Assembly: GCF_014643835.1 (NCBI RefSeq)
Contig: NZ_BMKD01000006.1
Span: 1 to 64,000, forward strand
Direction: 5' to 3'
DNA length: 64,000 nt
From: Mucilaginibacter rubeus
Lineage (GTDB): Bacteria; Bacteroidota; Bacteroidia; Sphingobacteriales; Sphingobacteriaceae
In this document: positions 34,977-44,254 of the stretch, in pieces
Numbering within the stretch: position 1 is the first letter of the stretch
Layout of the letters: the number at the start of each line of letters is the position of its first letter
The notes under the pieces: generated by a model
Databases searched by the model: none
What the model was told of the DNA's origin: nothing
What the model saw: the letters and a program-made list of their open reading frames with translations, nothing else
Made by a program: the position numbers and the translations under genes

Positions 34977-36875
34977 ATGAAAGGAATTGATATGAAAACG
35001 ACATTAAAAAATAAAAACCTGTATCTGCTGGTGTTCATTATGATAATGGGCGCGGCTTGTAAAAAGGATTTCCTGAATGTTGCTCCACCCAACCAACTAT
35101 CTGCTGATGTGGTTTGGAGCGACCCGACTTTGGCCGAAGCCTATATGAACGATGCCTATAAAGGCCTGATAAACGGTGGATTATCTGAGCAAATGCTCGC
35201 CTCCGTATCCGATGAATCTCTGTTTAACCATACCGGGCGAGGTATCGATATCGTCAATACGGGCAATGTTAGCCCCACTACTACCGGCTGGATCGACGAT
35301 TCGTGGAACTGGGACAGGATGTACCTGTATATCAGGACCTGTAATACGGCCATCGACAGAATTGTAAGCGGCAAAAACAGCATTTCCGACCAGACCAAAA
35401 AAGACCAGTTTTTAGGTGAAGCCTATTTTTTGAGGGCCTATTACTACCAGCAATTATTACGCTTTTACGGCGGTGTCCCCCTCATCACCAAAGTATATAA
35501 CATTACCGACGACCTTAAGGTAAAGCGTAATACCTACGAGGAGTGTGTAAACTTTATTGTAAAAGATTGCGATGAAGCGAACAAATTATTATCCGGTAAA
35601 ACAATGGGGCAAGGTCGTGCTACGGCGCTTGCAGCCCTGGCCATTAAATCGAGGGTATTACTTTATGCAGCGAGTGACTTGCATGATAAAGCTAAACTAA
35701 CGGCAAAAGTTAGTGGTATTCCGGATCAAACCCTTCCCCTGCTATGTTACACAAGCGGCAACCAGGCCGATCGTTACCGCCTGGCACAAACCGCGGCAAA
35801 GGCGGTAATGGATGCTGATCCGCGCACCGGTTATAAACTAAATTTATCAGCTCCTGTTTCAGCCAGTCAGGGTGCTATTAACTATGCGAGTATCGCAATG
35901 GGCGGAGGTAGTAAAGCGCCCAATATTGACCCCGCCGGGGCTTCGGAAATCATCTTTGCAAAGTATTTCCTGCTGCCAAACTATGCCGTAACACCAAACC
36001 TTTACAACGGGCCTAACGGTTATCATAACTGGGGCGGAAACTCTCCGATTGGCTTACTTGTTGATGATTATGATATGCAGGACGGCACTCCATTCAGTTG
36101 GTCGAACCCATTAGAAAAAGCTGATCCCTATAAAAACCGCGACCCCCGATTTTATGCAACGGTGCTGTACGATGGCTCGGATTGGAAACCCCGCGATAAA
36201 GTATCCGGCAATGTTGACCCCGCCAATCAAATTCAAACCGGCACTTATGATTTGATGGTGAGCGGCAAACTAACATCTTTCAGCGGACTGGACACCCGCA
36301 ACAGTTCGTTAGAAAACTGGAACGGTACCTACACCGGCTATTACTATCATAAATTTACCGATCCGGATCCTAATATCATTGATCAAAACATGCCGCAAAC
36401 TATTCCCTGGCCTTTTTTCAGATATACAGAAGCGGTTTTGAATTATATTGAGGCGTCTATCGAACTCGGTGACACAGGCCCGGCGGTAGAATGGTTAAAC
36501 AAGATCCGCTTCAGGGTTGGTATGCCCGCGGTTACCGCCACAGATCAAACAAGCCTGAGAAACATATACCGTCATGAGCGCCGGATTGAGATGGCCTATG
36601 AAGAACAGCGATATCATGATGTACGAAGATGGCTGATAGCCAACGAAACCGTAGGCAGGAAGGTAACCATAGTAACTGTTACCGGAAAATTCAAATCGGG
36701 AAAAACGCAATCCTCTCCTTACCATTATGACCCATCGGTTTATGATTATAGCTACACACCGTCCGAATATAATGTATTGGAAAACAGGGCCTGGAACAAC
36801 GCGCTTTACTTCAGGCCAATCACTCGCGATGAAGTAAACAAGAACAATTTACTAATACAAAATCCCGGATATTAA
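34977..36875 (+). CDS. SusD/RagB-type glycan-binding lipoprotein
   Basis: A 632-residue outer-membrane lipoprotein that caps the adjacent SusC barrel. The lipobox is G-A-A-C-K-K (C28). An internal Met (M6) is an equally good start. The SusD-like domain near residues 90-200 includes the typical FLGEAYFLRAYYYQQLLRFY segment, and the RagB/SusD C-terminus includes YTEAVLNYIEASIELGDTG, the HERRIEMAYEEQRYHDVRRW motif and the ending LLIQNPGY. At 632 residues it is longer than average. The ligand is unknown; no hydrolase gene accompanies this pair inside the window. Confidence 0.95.
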   Translation: MKGIDMKTTLKNKNLYLLVFIMIMGAACKKDFLNVAPPNQLSADVVWSDPTLAEAYMNDAYKGLINGGLSEQMLASVSDESLFNHTGRGIDIVNTGNVSPTTTGWIDDSWNWDRMYLYIRTCNTAIDRIVSGKNSISDQTKKDQFLGEAYFLRAYYYQQLLRFYGGVPLITKVYNITDDLKVKRNTYEECVNFIVKDCDEANKLLSGKTMGQGRATALAALAIKSRVLLYAASDLHDKAKLTAKVSGIPDQTLPLLCYTSGNQADRYRLAQTAAKAVMDADPRTGYKLNLSAPVSASQGAINYASIAMGGGSKAPNIDPAGASEIIFAKYFLLPNYAVTPNLYNGPNGYHNWGGNSPIGLLVDDYDMQDGTPFSWSNPLEKADPYKNRDPRFYATVLYDGSDWKPRDKVSGNVDPANQIQTGTYDLMVSGKLTSFSGLDTRNSSLENWNGTYTGYYYHKFTDPDPNIIDQNMPQTIPWPFFRYTEAVLNYIEASIELGDTGPAVEWLNKIRFRVGMPAVTATDQTSLRNIYRHERRIEMAYEEQRYHDVRRWLIANETVGRKVTIVTVTGKFKSGKTQSSPYHYDPSVYDYSYTPSEYNVLENRAWNNALYFRPITRDEVNKNNLLIQNPGY

Positions 36876-36930
36876 ATATATCCGAAAGAAACCTCTAAGT
36901 TGGTTTAAACAGAGGTTGTTGGTTAACCCA

Positions 36931-36970
36931 CAAACAGTAAAAGGCCGCTTGCGCGGCCTTTTACTGTTTG
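36931..36970. terminator. Bidirectional terminator between convergent SusD genes
   Basis: Perfect 18-base arms (CAAACAGTAAAAGGCCGC at 36931-36948, complement at 36953-36970) around the loop TTGC. The A/T-rich outer part gives T-tracts on both strands. It lies between the ends of two convergent SusD genes and should stop both transcripts. Confidence 0.9.
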
Positions 36971-36999
36971 CTATTAATAAATTTCAGATTACTTTCCCT

Positions 37000-38508
37000 T
37001 TAAAAACCCGGATTATTAGGTAACAACTTCGGATTGACATCTGTTTCCTGTTTAGGCAGCGGGAACAGCAGTTGTTTATCGGTAAACGTGGCGCCAAATA
37101 CTGTTTTATGGCCTATAAAATTATCCCAGTTACCGGTAACATCGTTATGAACTTTGCGGGTTCGGAGCATATCGAACCACATTTTATTTTCAAAGCAGAG
37201 CTCAAAATACCGCTGTAACCACACCTCCTGCTCAAATGCAGATTGGGTTAATACCCCTATCGGGGCCAGCTTAGCCCTTGCACGGATATTATTAACCATC
37301 AAAATAGCCGTGGCATTTGGTGCGCCTTCAGCTTCGTTTGATGCTTCGGCGTACATCAACTCAACATCGGCCAAACGGTAAAGGGTGTAGTTAAGATCAG
37401 ATTTTAACGTGGTATTAACTGCGGTAGAATCAAACCACTTGTAGATATAGGGGCTGCGGAAAGTAATTTTTTTGCCCGTTTTTGTATTAGTATAGCTTGA
37501 GTAAAAGAACTGCTTTTCTTGTACTCTTTTATCGCCGGCGGCAAATGATGCTAAAAACTGAGTTGTTGGATAAACCGAGCCATACTCATCTGAGTATTGC
37601 GAAACACCCGAAAAATTCGGAATAGTAAGCGGTGTAAGCGGATTTGACGATGGTACCGACGCCGCATATTGCACCTGGAATATAAATTCGCCTGTATTTT
37701 TATTTGCCGGTTTGATCATGTCGGTATATTCCGGGAATAGTGTATAACCACCATTCTGGATCACGTTAAGTGAACGCTTGGCCGATTCGGCGTAGAATGT
37801 TTTACCGCCGTTGATCGCGGCACCTGCGTAGGTTAAATACACATCGGCCAGTAAGGCCTCAACAGCACCCATTGATACTTTGCCGGTGTTATCCTTCCAT
37901 GGCAGCGTTGATTTTTCGGCAGCTAACAGATCGGGGATGATCACTTTATCATAGATATCTTTAGCCGCGGTGCGCGGGATATTCAGGTTGAGGTCTTTAG
38001 GTGTTTCGGTAACCATTGGCACCGCGCCGTACATCCGTACCAACTGAAAGTAATAAAGCGCGCGCAGGGTTTTTACTTCGGCAAGCATGTTATTTTTTAC
38101 CTCATCGGTAAGGCCGGGGGCGCTGATAGCAGGTATTTTACCAATGGCCAGGTTACAGGCACCTATACCAAGGTACATTTGCTGCCACCATGTATCAAAA
38201 TAAAATGAGGTGGTGCTATAAGTTAGGTTCTGGTAATTTACGTATCCGGTTTGCCCAAGGTCGCTGCCCGATTTGCCGGTCATAAATTCCATCAAATTCC
38301 AGGTATTACCACCGTACGAGCCACTTTGGCCTGATAAAAAGCCCTGTAGGTTTTGGTAACCCGAATTGGCAAAAGCCCTGGCCACCTTAACACTCGATAC
38401 ATTCGACTCGGGCGTAAGGAAACTGGTAGGCTCCTCCTTCAAAAACTTTTTGCAGGAGCATGCAAACAGCACCAGCCCTACAAGCAATATATTTTTTATG
38501 GTTTTCAT
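37000..38508 (-). CDS. SusD/RagB-type glycan-binding lipoprotein
   Basis: A 502-residue surface lipoprotein with signal peptide and lipobox (LFACSCKKF, C19). SusD signatures are visible: MLAEVKTLRALYYFQLVRMY near residue 140, LYRLADVELMYAEASNEAEG near 375, and a C-terminus with FPLPKQETDVNPKLLPNNPGF. It ends the leftward operon, 46 bases after its SusC partner. With the upstream glycosidase and the divergent mannose genes, the pair probably imports an oligosaccharide containing mannose, which is inference. Confidence 0.95.
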   Translation of the reverse strand: MKTIKNILLVGLVLFACSCKKFLKEEPTSFLTPESNVSSVKVARAFANSGYQNLQGFLSGQSGSYGGNTWNLMEFMTGKSGSDLGQTGYVNYQNLTYSTTSFYFDTWWQQMYLGIGACNLAIGKIPAISAPGLTDEVKNNMLAEVKTLRALYYFQLVRMYGAVPMVTETPKDLNLNIPRTAAKDIYDKVIIPDLLAAEKSTLPWKDNTGKVSMGAVEALLADVYLTYAGAAINGGKTFYAESAKRSLNVIQNGGYTLFPEYTDMIKPANKNTGEFIFQVQYAASVPSSNPLTPLTIPNFSGVSQYSDEYGSVYPTTQFLASFAAGDKRVQEKQFFYSSYTNTKTGKKITFRSPYIYKWFDSTAVNTTLKSDLNYTLYRLADVELMYAEASNEAEGAPNATAILMVNNIRARAKLAPIGVLTQSAFEQEVWLQRYFELCFENKMWFDMLRTRKVHNDVTGNWDNFIGHKTVFGATFTDKQLLFPLPKQETDVNPKLLPNNPGF

Positions 38509-38554
38509 TTTTATATAATTTAAATTAAACTATCAATCGATCCTCTACCCCTGT

Positions 38555-41500
38555 TTAAAAAGTTACCTGTAAACCAAGGTTCCATACACGGGGGCGAGGG
38601 TTTGAGAAGAAATCTAAATTCTGCGAGAACGAACCGTTCGACCCGTAGCTTGAATTGAAGGTATCCACCTCCGGGTCATAACCGGTATATTTGGTTATGA
38701 TGAACGCGTTTTGAACACTTGCATAGATCCTGAAACGATTGGCATGAAGCTTTTTAAGCACCGGCTGTGGCAAGGTATAGCCCAACGTAAAGTTTTGCCC
38801 GCGAATAAACGAACCATCCTCAACCCACCAGGTATCGAAATGCGAATCTTGCGCAAATTTGTAATTACGCACCTGCGAAATATAGGTATTCTGATTATTA
38901 GGTGTCCAGGCGTTAAGCACGGTGGCCAAACTGTTTGAAAGGGTTTGCCTGTCTTCAACAGAGTGTTTGAAGTTGGCGGCAGTATTTACACCCTGAACAA
39001 AGCGGATATCGAACGAAAAATCGAAAGCTTTATATCTGAAGCTGCTGCTGAAAGTGCCCGTCCATTTAGGATAAGCGCGGCCGATGATACTATAATAATT
39101 ACTGCCATCCGGGTTGTAAATATATTTCCTGTCGCCGGGCTTTAAGCTGTGTTTAGCGGCCTCGGCTACATCCTCGGCTGAGGTGCTATAGGTACCAAGC
39201 CTTGTCATACCATAAAACGAACCGATAGGTTCGCCAACCCTGATCACAAAGTTTTGACCAAGGAAATTAGGGCCCGGGAAGATGTCCGCGCCATTATCGT
39301 TTAGTTTTAAAACTTTGTTTTTATTGGTAGTGAATATAAAATTGGTACTCCATTCAAAATCGGGAGTTTTAACGTTTAGGGTGTTCAGACTAACCTCGAC
39401 ACCGGAGTTACGCACCGATCCTACGTTTTTATATACATTGGCATTGGTTTCACCGGCAGACCATGGTATAGGGGCCTGCAACAACAGATCTTTAGTTGTG
39501 CGGTTATAATAATCGAGGTTAAGGTTTACACGATCATGAAATAAACCTAACTCCAAACCGGCATCAAACTGAACAGAACGTTCCCACTTTAAGTTAGGGT
39601 TACCAATATAGCTTGGCAATAATGTTGACTGAGCAGCCCCACCCAAAACCGTGGTGCTCGGCTGGATCTGTGCCAGCGAGCGATAGTTACCTATCTCCTG
39701 GTTACCCGAAGTACCGTAACTGGCCCGCAATTTCATGTTGGTGATGGTATGGTTATCCTTCAGGAAATTCTCCTGCGATACACGCCAGGCGGCACCCACC
39801 GAAGGGAAGAATGCATACTTATTATTCACCCCAAACCGCGATGAGCCATCGTACCGGCCGGTTGCGGTAAACAGGTATTTTTCATCCAGATTGTAAGTTA
39901 AACGGGCGTAATATGAACTTAATGATGATTTTTCATCCTGCGTTTCATTGGCGCTCCTTACAGACCCTGCCTGCTCGTAGTGGTACTGAAAAATATCATC
40001 AATAAAATTCTGCGTTTCTGAGCGTACCCGGGCATACCCTTGTTGCTGGAACGAAATACCTAACAAAGCGGTAAAACGCTGCCTTTCGTTGATCTTTTTG
40101 TTCCAAGTAAGGTAGTTCTCTGTTTGCCAGTAGTAATTATTATAAGCGTTTACATTGGCTACACCTCCCTGATCCTGTGATAAGTGCGGCAGATCGCCTG
40201 CTGAGTAGAAGTTATTTTTTTGAGCGCTTAAGTTATAGCCGAAATCTGTTTTAAAATCCAGCTCTTTTGTAATGTGGAACAGCGAGTAGATGTTACCTAA
40301 CATTTGCAGGTTATTGTTAAGCGTGTAACGCTCGTTGGCAACCTGCACCGGGTTTGGCGCGCCCTCAAGACCGGCAATGTCATAATTACCTGCCCATGTG
40401 CCATCAGGATATTTAACAGGCACTATTGGCACCTCTTCTGATACGTCCCTTGGCACGTTCAGGCCACCGTTGCCATCGGTAACTAAACGTTGCCTGCTGC
40501 TGATGAGGTTGATGCTGCCGCCCACTTTCAACCAGCTTTTCAGGTCGTTATCCATTGTCATTTTGATGGTATATCTTTTAAAGGCCGATGTTGGCGCAAG
40601 ACCATTCTGGTTAAAATAGCCAAGCGATAAGCTGTAAAGCGATTTTTCGCTGCCACCCTGAATATTTAACTGGTGACTTTGAGAAAACGCCGGCTTGTAG
40701 GTTTCCTTTTCCCAATTGGTATCATAAATTGGGTTATTATTAGCGTCAAAAAGCTTAGGGAAATTGGTATGGTTTAATGCAACCGGTGGTGCCCATACCC
40801 CTCCGGCCGGGTCAAATTTTTGACCGTTGGCGAATGATTCATTGTAAACTTTAACAAACTCGGCCGAATTTAAAGTGCGTAAATGGCGATACAATTCGCT
40901 TACGTTAAAGTTATCATCATAAGTAATAGTTGCAGCACCAGTACGGCCACGTTTGGTAGTGATCATAATTACACCATTGGCACCACGCGAACCATAAATA
41001 GCTGTGGACGAAGCATCTTTTAACACCTCGGCCGAGGCTATATCCAGCGGGTTGATAGAGTTTGGATCAACTCCTACCACGCCATCCACCACATATAATG
41101 GATCAACATTGGAGTTGATGGATCCGATACCCCTAATTCGTACTTTAGCGCCCGCGCCGGGGGCAGTGCTGTTAACACTAACTTCCACACCGGCTATTTT
41201 ACCTTGCAGGGCCTGGGTTACGTTAGCCACGGGTTTATCATTTAACTGATCGCCTTTGATGCCGGTAACAGCGCCGGTAAGATCCGATTTTTTAACAGTT
41301 CCGTAGCCGATCACCACAACTTCGTTAAGGGCGCTGGACGTGCCAGCTAACTGCACGTTAACGACAGTTTTGCCAACGGTTGATATTTCCTGGCTGGCAT
41401 AACCTGTATATGAAAATATCAATACAGGTTTGGCACTGGTTACCTGTATCGAGTAATTTCCGTTAAGATCCGTCTGGGTACCACCCTGGGTGCCCTTTAT

Positions 41501-41629
41501 TTTGATACTTACACCAGGTAAAGCTGAATTATCCTTAGCATCGGTTACCTTGCCGCTGATCTTAACCTGCGCCATCGTGTGCAGCGACAGCAAGGTGAGC
41601 AGAATTGAGTAGATAAGATTTTTCTTCAT
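38555..41629 (-). CDS. SusC/RagA-type TonB-dependent receptor
   Basis: A 1024-residue outer-membrane receptor. A signal peptide (MKKNLIYSILLTLLSLHTMA) is followed directly by a CarboxypepD_reg domain (about 22-100), the VVVIGYGTVKK motif, a plug with RGIGSINSNVDPLYVVDGV, and a barrel ending in GLQVTF. There is no STN domain, so it is not controlled through a sigma/FecR relay; the nearby GntR regulator is the more likely control. It lies between the glycosidase gene and SusD on the same strand. The 200-base leader upstream has strong hairpins. Confidence 0.95.
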   Translation of the reverse strand: MKKNLIYSILLTLLSLHTMAQVKISGKVTDAKDNSALPGVSIKIKGTQGGTQTDLNGNYSIQVTSAKPVLIFSYTGYASQEISTVGKTVVNVQLAGTSSALNEVVVIGYGTVKKSDLTGAVTGIKGDQLNDKPVANVTQALQGKIAGVEVSVNSTAPGAGAKVRIRGIGSINSNVDPLYVVDGVVGVDPNSINPLDIASAEVLKDASSTAIYGSRGANGVIMITTKRGRTGAATITYDDNFNVSELYRHLRTLNSAEFVKVYNESFANGQKFDPAGGVWAPPVALNHTNFPKLFDANNNPIYDTNWEKETYKPAFSQSHQLNIQGGSEKSLYSLSLGYFNQNGLAPTSAFKRYTIKMTMDNDLKSWLKVGGSINLISSRQRLVTDGNGGLNVPRDVSEEVPIVPVKYPDGTWAGNYDIAGLEGAPNPVQVANERYTLNNNLQMLGNIYSLFHITKELDFKTDFGYNLSAQKNNFYSAGDLPHLSQDQGGVANVNAYNNYYWQTENYLTWNKKINERQRFTALLGISFQQQGYARVRSETQNFIDDIFQYHYEQAGSVRSANETQDEKSSLSSYYARLTYNLDEKYLFTATGRYDGSSRFGVNNKYAFFPSVGAAWRVSQENFLKDNHTITNMKLRASYGTSGNQEIGNYRSLAQIQPSTTVLGGAAQSTLLPSYIGNPNLKWERSVQFDAGLELGLFHDRVNLNLDYYNRTTKDLLLQAPIPWSAGETNANVYKNVGSVRNSGVEVSLNTLNVKTPDFEWSTNFIFTTNKNKVLKLNDNGADIFPGPNFLGQNFVIRVGEPIGSFYGMTRLGTYSTSAEDVAEAAKHSLKPGDRKYIYNPDGSNYYSIIGRAYPKWTGTFSSSFRYKAFDFSFDIRFVQGVNTAANFKHSVEDRQTLSNSLATVLNAWTPNNQNTYISQVRNYKFAQDSHFDTWWVEDGSFIRGQNFTLGYTLPQPVLKKLHANRFRIYASVQNAFIITKYTGYDPEVDTFNSSYGSNGSFSQNLDFFSNPRPRVWNLGLQVTF

Positions 41630-41694
41630 AACATTGTTTAGTAGGTTGTTTTTAAACTGGTAATTATAGGAACACTTCTCCGCGAAGCATTCAT

Positions 41695-41755
41695 GGCGGT
41701 TTATAACCGCCGCAAGGCCGGAAGTTGCCCTTCAGAAAGGGCAAAGAAGTCCGGA
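41695..41755 (-). promoter_or_regulatory. Structured leader upstream of SusC
   Basis: Two adjacent inverted repeats lie here: GGCGGTT/AACCGCC with a three-base loop (41695-41711) and TTGCCCTT/AAGGGCAA with a four-base loop (41725-41744), the latter embraced by CCGGA and TCCGG. They sit between the glycosidase stop and the SusC start. They may be an attenuator, a processing site or a stabilising structure; there is no clear T-tract. Confidence 0.45.
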
Positions 41756-41834
41756 TTGCCTTTATGGCATCATTTTTTTTCATGAATTTGGATTATAGTT
41801 TACTTTAGTTTATGTCAGCTTATTGGCTGGCAGG

Positions 41835-43133
41835 TTAACGGTTTTTAGCGGCCCATTGCCTTAGTGCCGTAATGGCATCATATAAAACACCTGCCTCACC
41901 CCTGAAATCGCCCGAACCTTTTGGTGCGCCGGATTGCACATCATACCATTCAAAAAAACCCTTGTTGGCAAGCATCCTGTCGAGCATCGGTGACAACTCC
42001 GCGTAAGCTTCCTGCGGGCGACCATAGATAATGAGCGGTGCTATCATTCGTCCGCCAAACCATGTCCAGTCGCCGCCGTTTTGATAATTATAAGGCTTCA
42101 TGTTTGGATACTGCTTTTCAGGATAAGGAGGATACACTGTAATGCCGATAGTGGCATGCTTTTCTTTAGTCGCGGCTGCAAGCATTTGTTTGTTTATTTC
42201 CAAAACTTCGGCCGGAGTGTTAAACCCTGCTATGATAGCACATATGGATCCACCGGTGTATAAGATCTCTTTTTCATTAAAATCCGAAGAGAAAGGGCTG
42301 CCGTTAAGGTAGATATGCGGGATATATTTTTGAGCGGCAGCATCCCAAAGGTATTTACGAACATTGGCAGTGACCTTTGCGGCAATGATCTTCCAATCAG
42401 TTTGGGCTTTATAGCCTCGGGGTGCCATCGCAAGGAAATCTTGAACTGCCTTCACAAACATGGCGTTATCATAAATATCCAAAGCCCATTTGGTTTTATC
42501 ATTAATGGCCACGCCCCAGCCGTTTTCGGATTGCACATCGCCCCAGTCAATAGTGGTGGCCCCGGTTATCAAACCATATTTTTCCGACCAGCGATCTTTA
42601 TGCAGATAGGCCAGCGCCTCCTCCATTCGTTGCAAAATCGTTTTACCACCAATACACTCGTTTAAAATAGATTGGTCACCGGTAAAATCAATGTATTTTT
42701 TCACAGCCTGGATCAATGACGATTCCTGGTCGGTCTCTACCGTGTTTTTATGCGCTGCCCAACCCGGTAATAAGGATGAGTAGCGATATTTATAACCTAC
42801 ACTGGCTTTAGCGCTGTCAACCACACCATCCACAATATCCCCGCCCTGGCCCTGGATGCGGAAAAACATCAATAGTTTGGTTTTTACTTCTTCTTTGGGA
42901 TGTACTTTTAATGAGCCATTGATGAAAGTGTTGAAGTCGCGGATCCACACCTCACTGTAGGATGTACCTGCAGAAAAACCGGATAACAGTTGTAAAGCTT
43001 TCGCCTGGACTGTATCAAGCCGGATATCGGCAAGAATTTTCTCTGCCAAAGCTTTGTTGGAGGACTGTTGTGCTCCGGCAATGGAAAAAATAAAGCAAGA
43101 CAATGCCGTAGAAATGAGTAAACGTTTTTTCAT
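41835..43133 (-). CDS. Six-hairpin (alpha/alpha)6 glycoside hydrolase-like protein
   Basis: A 432-residue secreted or periplasmic protein with a signal peptide (about 1-21, ending AGAQ). The sequence has the look of (alpha/alpha)6-barrel glycosidases: YSEVWIRDFNTFINGSL near the N-terminus, NTVETDQESSLIQAVKKYI in the middle, TTIDWGDVQSENGWG, and FEWYDVQSGAPKGSGDFRGE near the end with candidate acidic catalytic residues. I cannot assign a CAZy family; GH63/GH37/GH125-like groups are possible. It heads the leftward operon with SusC and SusD and has its own promoter. Context suggests action on a mannose-containing glycan. Confidence 0.75.
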   Translation of the reverse strand: MKKRLLISTALSCFIFSIAGAQQSSNKALAEKILADIRLDTVQAKALQLLSGFSAGTSYSEVWIRDFNTFINGSLKVHPKEEVKTKLLMFFRIQGQGGDIVDGVVDSAKASVGYKYRYSSLLPGWAAHKNTVETDQESSLIQAVKKYIDFTGDQSILNECIGGKTILQRMEEALAYLHKDRWSEKYGLITGATTIDWGDVQSENGWGVAINDKTKWALDIYDNAMFVKAVQDFLAMAPRGYKAQTDWKIIAAKVTANVRKYLWDAAAQKYIPHIYLNGSPFSSDFNEKEILYTGGSICAIIAGFNTPAEVLEINKQMLAAATKEKHATIGITVYPPYPEKQYPNMKPYNYQNGGDWTWFGGRMIAPLIIYGRPQEAYAELSPMLDRMLANKGFFEWYDVQSGAPKGSGDFRGEAGVLYDAITALRQWAAKNR

Positions 43134-43201
43134 GCAGGTAAATATGTAATTAGGTTACTGCCTTACCAGATAGAAATGGAGACAGATTGTTATAGTATGT
43201 A

Positions 43202-43232
43202 CAAACATAGTGTCATAATATTATATTCCAAA
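43202..43232 (-). promoter_or_regulatory. Promoter of the leftward glycosidase-SusCD operon
   Basis: On the minus strand TTTG (43232-43229) and TATGTTTG (43209-43202) are separated by exactly 19 bases, matching the Bacteroidota primary sigma consensus. Transcription would begin about 60 bases ahead of the glycosidase ATG. The initial transcribed sequence TACATACTATAACA resembles that of the divergent operon promoter at 44203-44233. The rest of the 314-base interval up to the GntR gene shows nothing clear. Confidence 0.75.
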
Positions 43233-43447
43233 GTTTTTCCAAAGTTTTTTTATTAACTATGATAAAAAATGAACAGAGGTCAGAAAATTACCTTAGTAAA
43301 GGAAGCTGCTACTGAACCCCAAAACCGTATTATAAAAAAATTCAACCTTTTTCTGCTCCGTAGATGTTCCTCCTCCAAAGGTGATACCACTACATGCCGC
43401 CCCCCGCCGTTTTCCTGATAAATTATTACCTTGCCACTTAATTCATT

Positions 43448-44182
43448 ATGAAAATTTCCATCGATCATAAAAGCGCCGTACCCTTACATATCCAGGCAGA
43501 GAACCTACTGAGAGAGCTCATCCGCGAGCCTGAATATCAGGCCGGTAAATTATTACCTAACGAGGTTGACCTGGCTAAAAAGTTGGCTATATCGCGCACC
43601 ACTTTACGCCAGGCTATTAACAAACTGGTTTATGAAGAGCTGCTGGTGAGAAAAAAACGGCTTGGAACCAAAGTGGCCCATACCAAAATGAGCTCCAAAT
43701 CAATGAATTGGTTGAGCTTTACACAGGAGATGGAAGCCCGCAGCATCCCCATAAAAAATTACGAGCTTCATATCAGCTGGGTCTTTCCCGAAGATCATAT
43801 CGCGAATTTTTTCGATATCAAAACAGATAAGAAAATTTTGAAAATGGAAAGGTTAAGGGGAAACGCCGAAGAGGCTTTTGTATATTTTATTTCGTATTTT
43901 CATCCAAGGATCGGGCTTACAGGCGAAGAAGATTTCAAGAAACCACTTTACGAAATGCTTGAAAGTGAGCATTCTGTAGTTGCAGACCTGTCAAAAGAAG
44001 AAATAAGCGCCAAGGCAGCCGATAAATTCATAGCAGGTAAACTGGAGATAGATCCGGGCAGTCCTGTTTTGATCAGGAAACGGTTTGTTTACGATCAGGG
44101 CGAACGGCCGATGGAGTATAACCTAGGCTATTATAAAGCCGAAAGCTTTGTTTATACGGTAGAAAGCAGGCGCAGTTCCTAA
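43448..44182 (+). CDS. GntR/HutC-family transcriptional regulator
   Basis: A 244-residue regulator. The N-terminal winged helix (about 1-75) contains LLPNEVDLAKKLAISRTTLR and a wing ending LLVRKKRLGTKVA. The C-terminal UTRA effector-binding domain (about 85-240) includes ILKMERLRGNAEEAFVYFIS and ends with PMEYNLGYYKAESFVYTVE. HutC-type regulators are usually repressors released by a sugar phosphate or related metabolite. The gene sits between the leftward glycosidase operon and the rightward mannose operon and is the obvious candidate to control both. Confidence 0.92.
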   Translation: MKISIDHKSAVPLHIQAENLLRELIREPEYQAGKLLPNEVDLAKKLAISRTTLRQAINKLVYEELLVRKKRLGTKVAHTKMSSKSMNWLSFTQEMEARSIPIKNYELHISWVFPEDHIANFFDIKTDKKILKMERLRGNAEEAFVYFISYFHPRIGLTGEEDFKKPLYEMLESEHSVVADLSKEEISAKAADKFIAGKLEIDPGSPVLIRKRFVYDQGERPMEYNLGYYKAESFVYTVESRRSS

Positions 44183-44202
44183 ATTTATTTTTTTTTGACT
44201 TA

Positions 44203-44233
44203 TTTGAAATATAAATGAAATAAAATATGTTTG
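44203..44233 (+). promoter_or_regulatory. Promoter of the phosphomannose isomerase-mannosidase operon
   Basis: TTTG (44203-44206) and TATGTTTG (44226-44233) are separated by exactly 19 bases, a full match to the Bacteroidota consensus. The start of transcription would fall about 15 bases before the ATG at 44255. Overlapping it is an interrupted repeat TGCAC...GTGCA (44232-44255) that could be an operator for the GntR regulator. Confidence 0.8.
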
Positions 44234-44254
44234 CACATTACAACATATTAGTGC

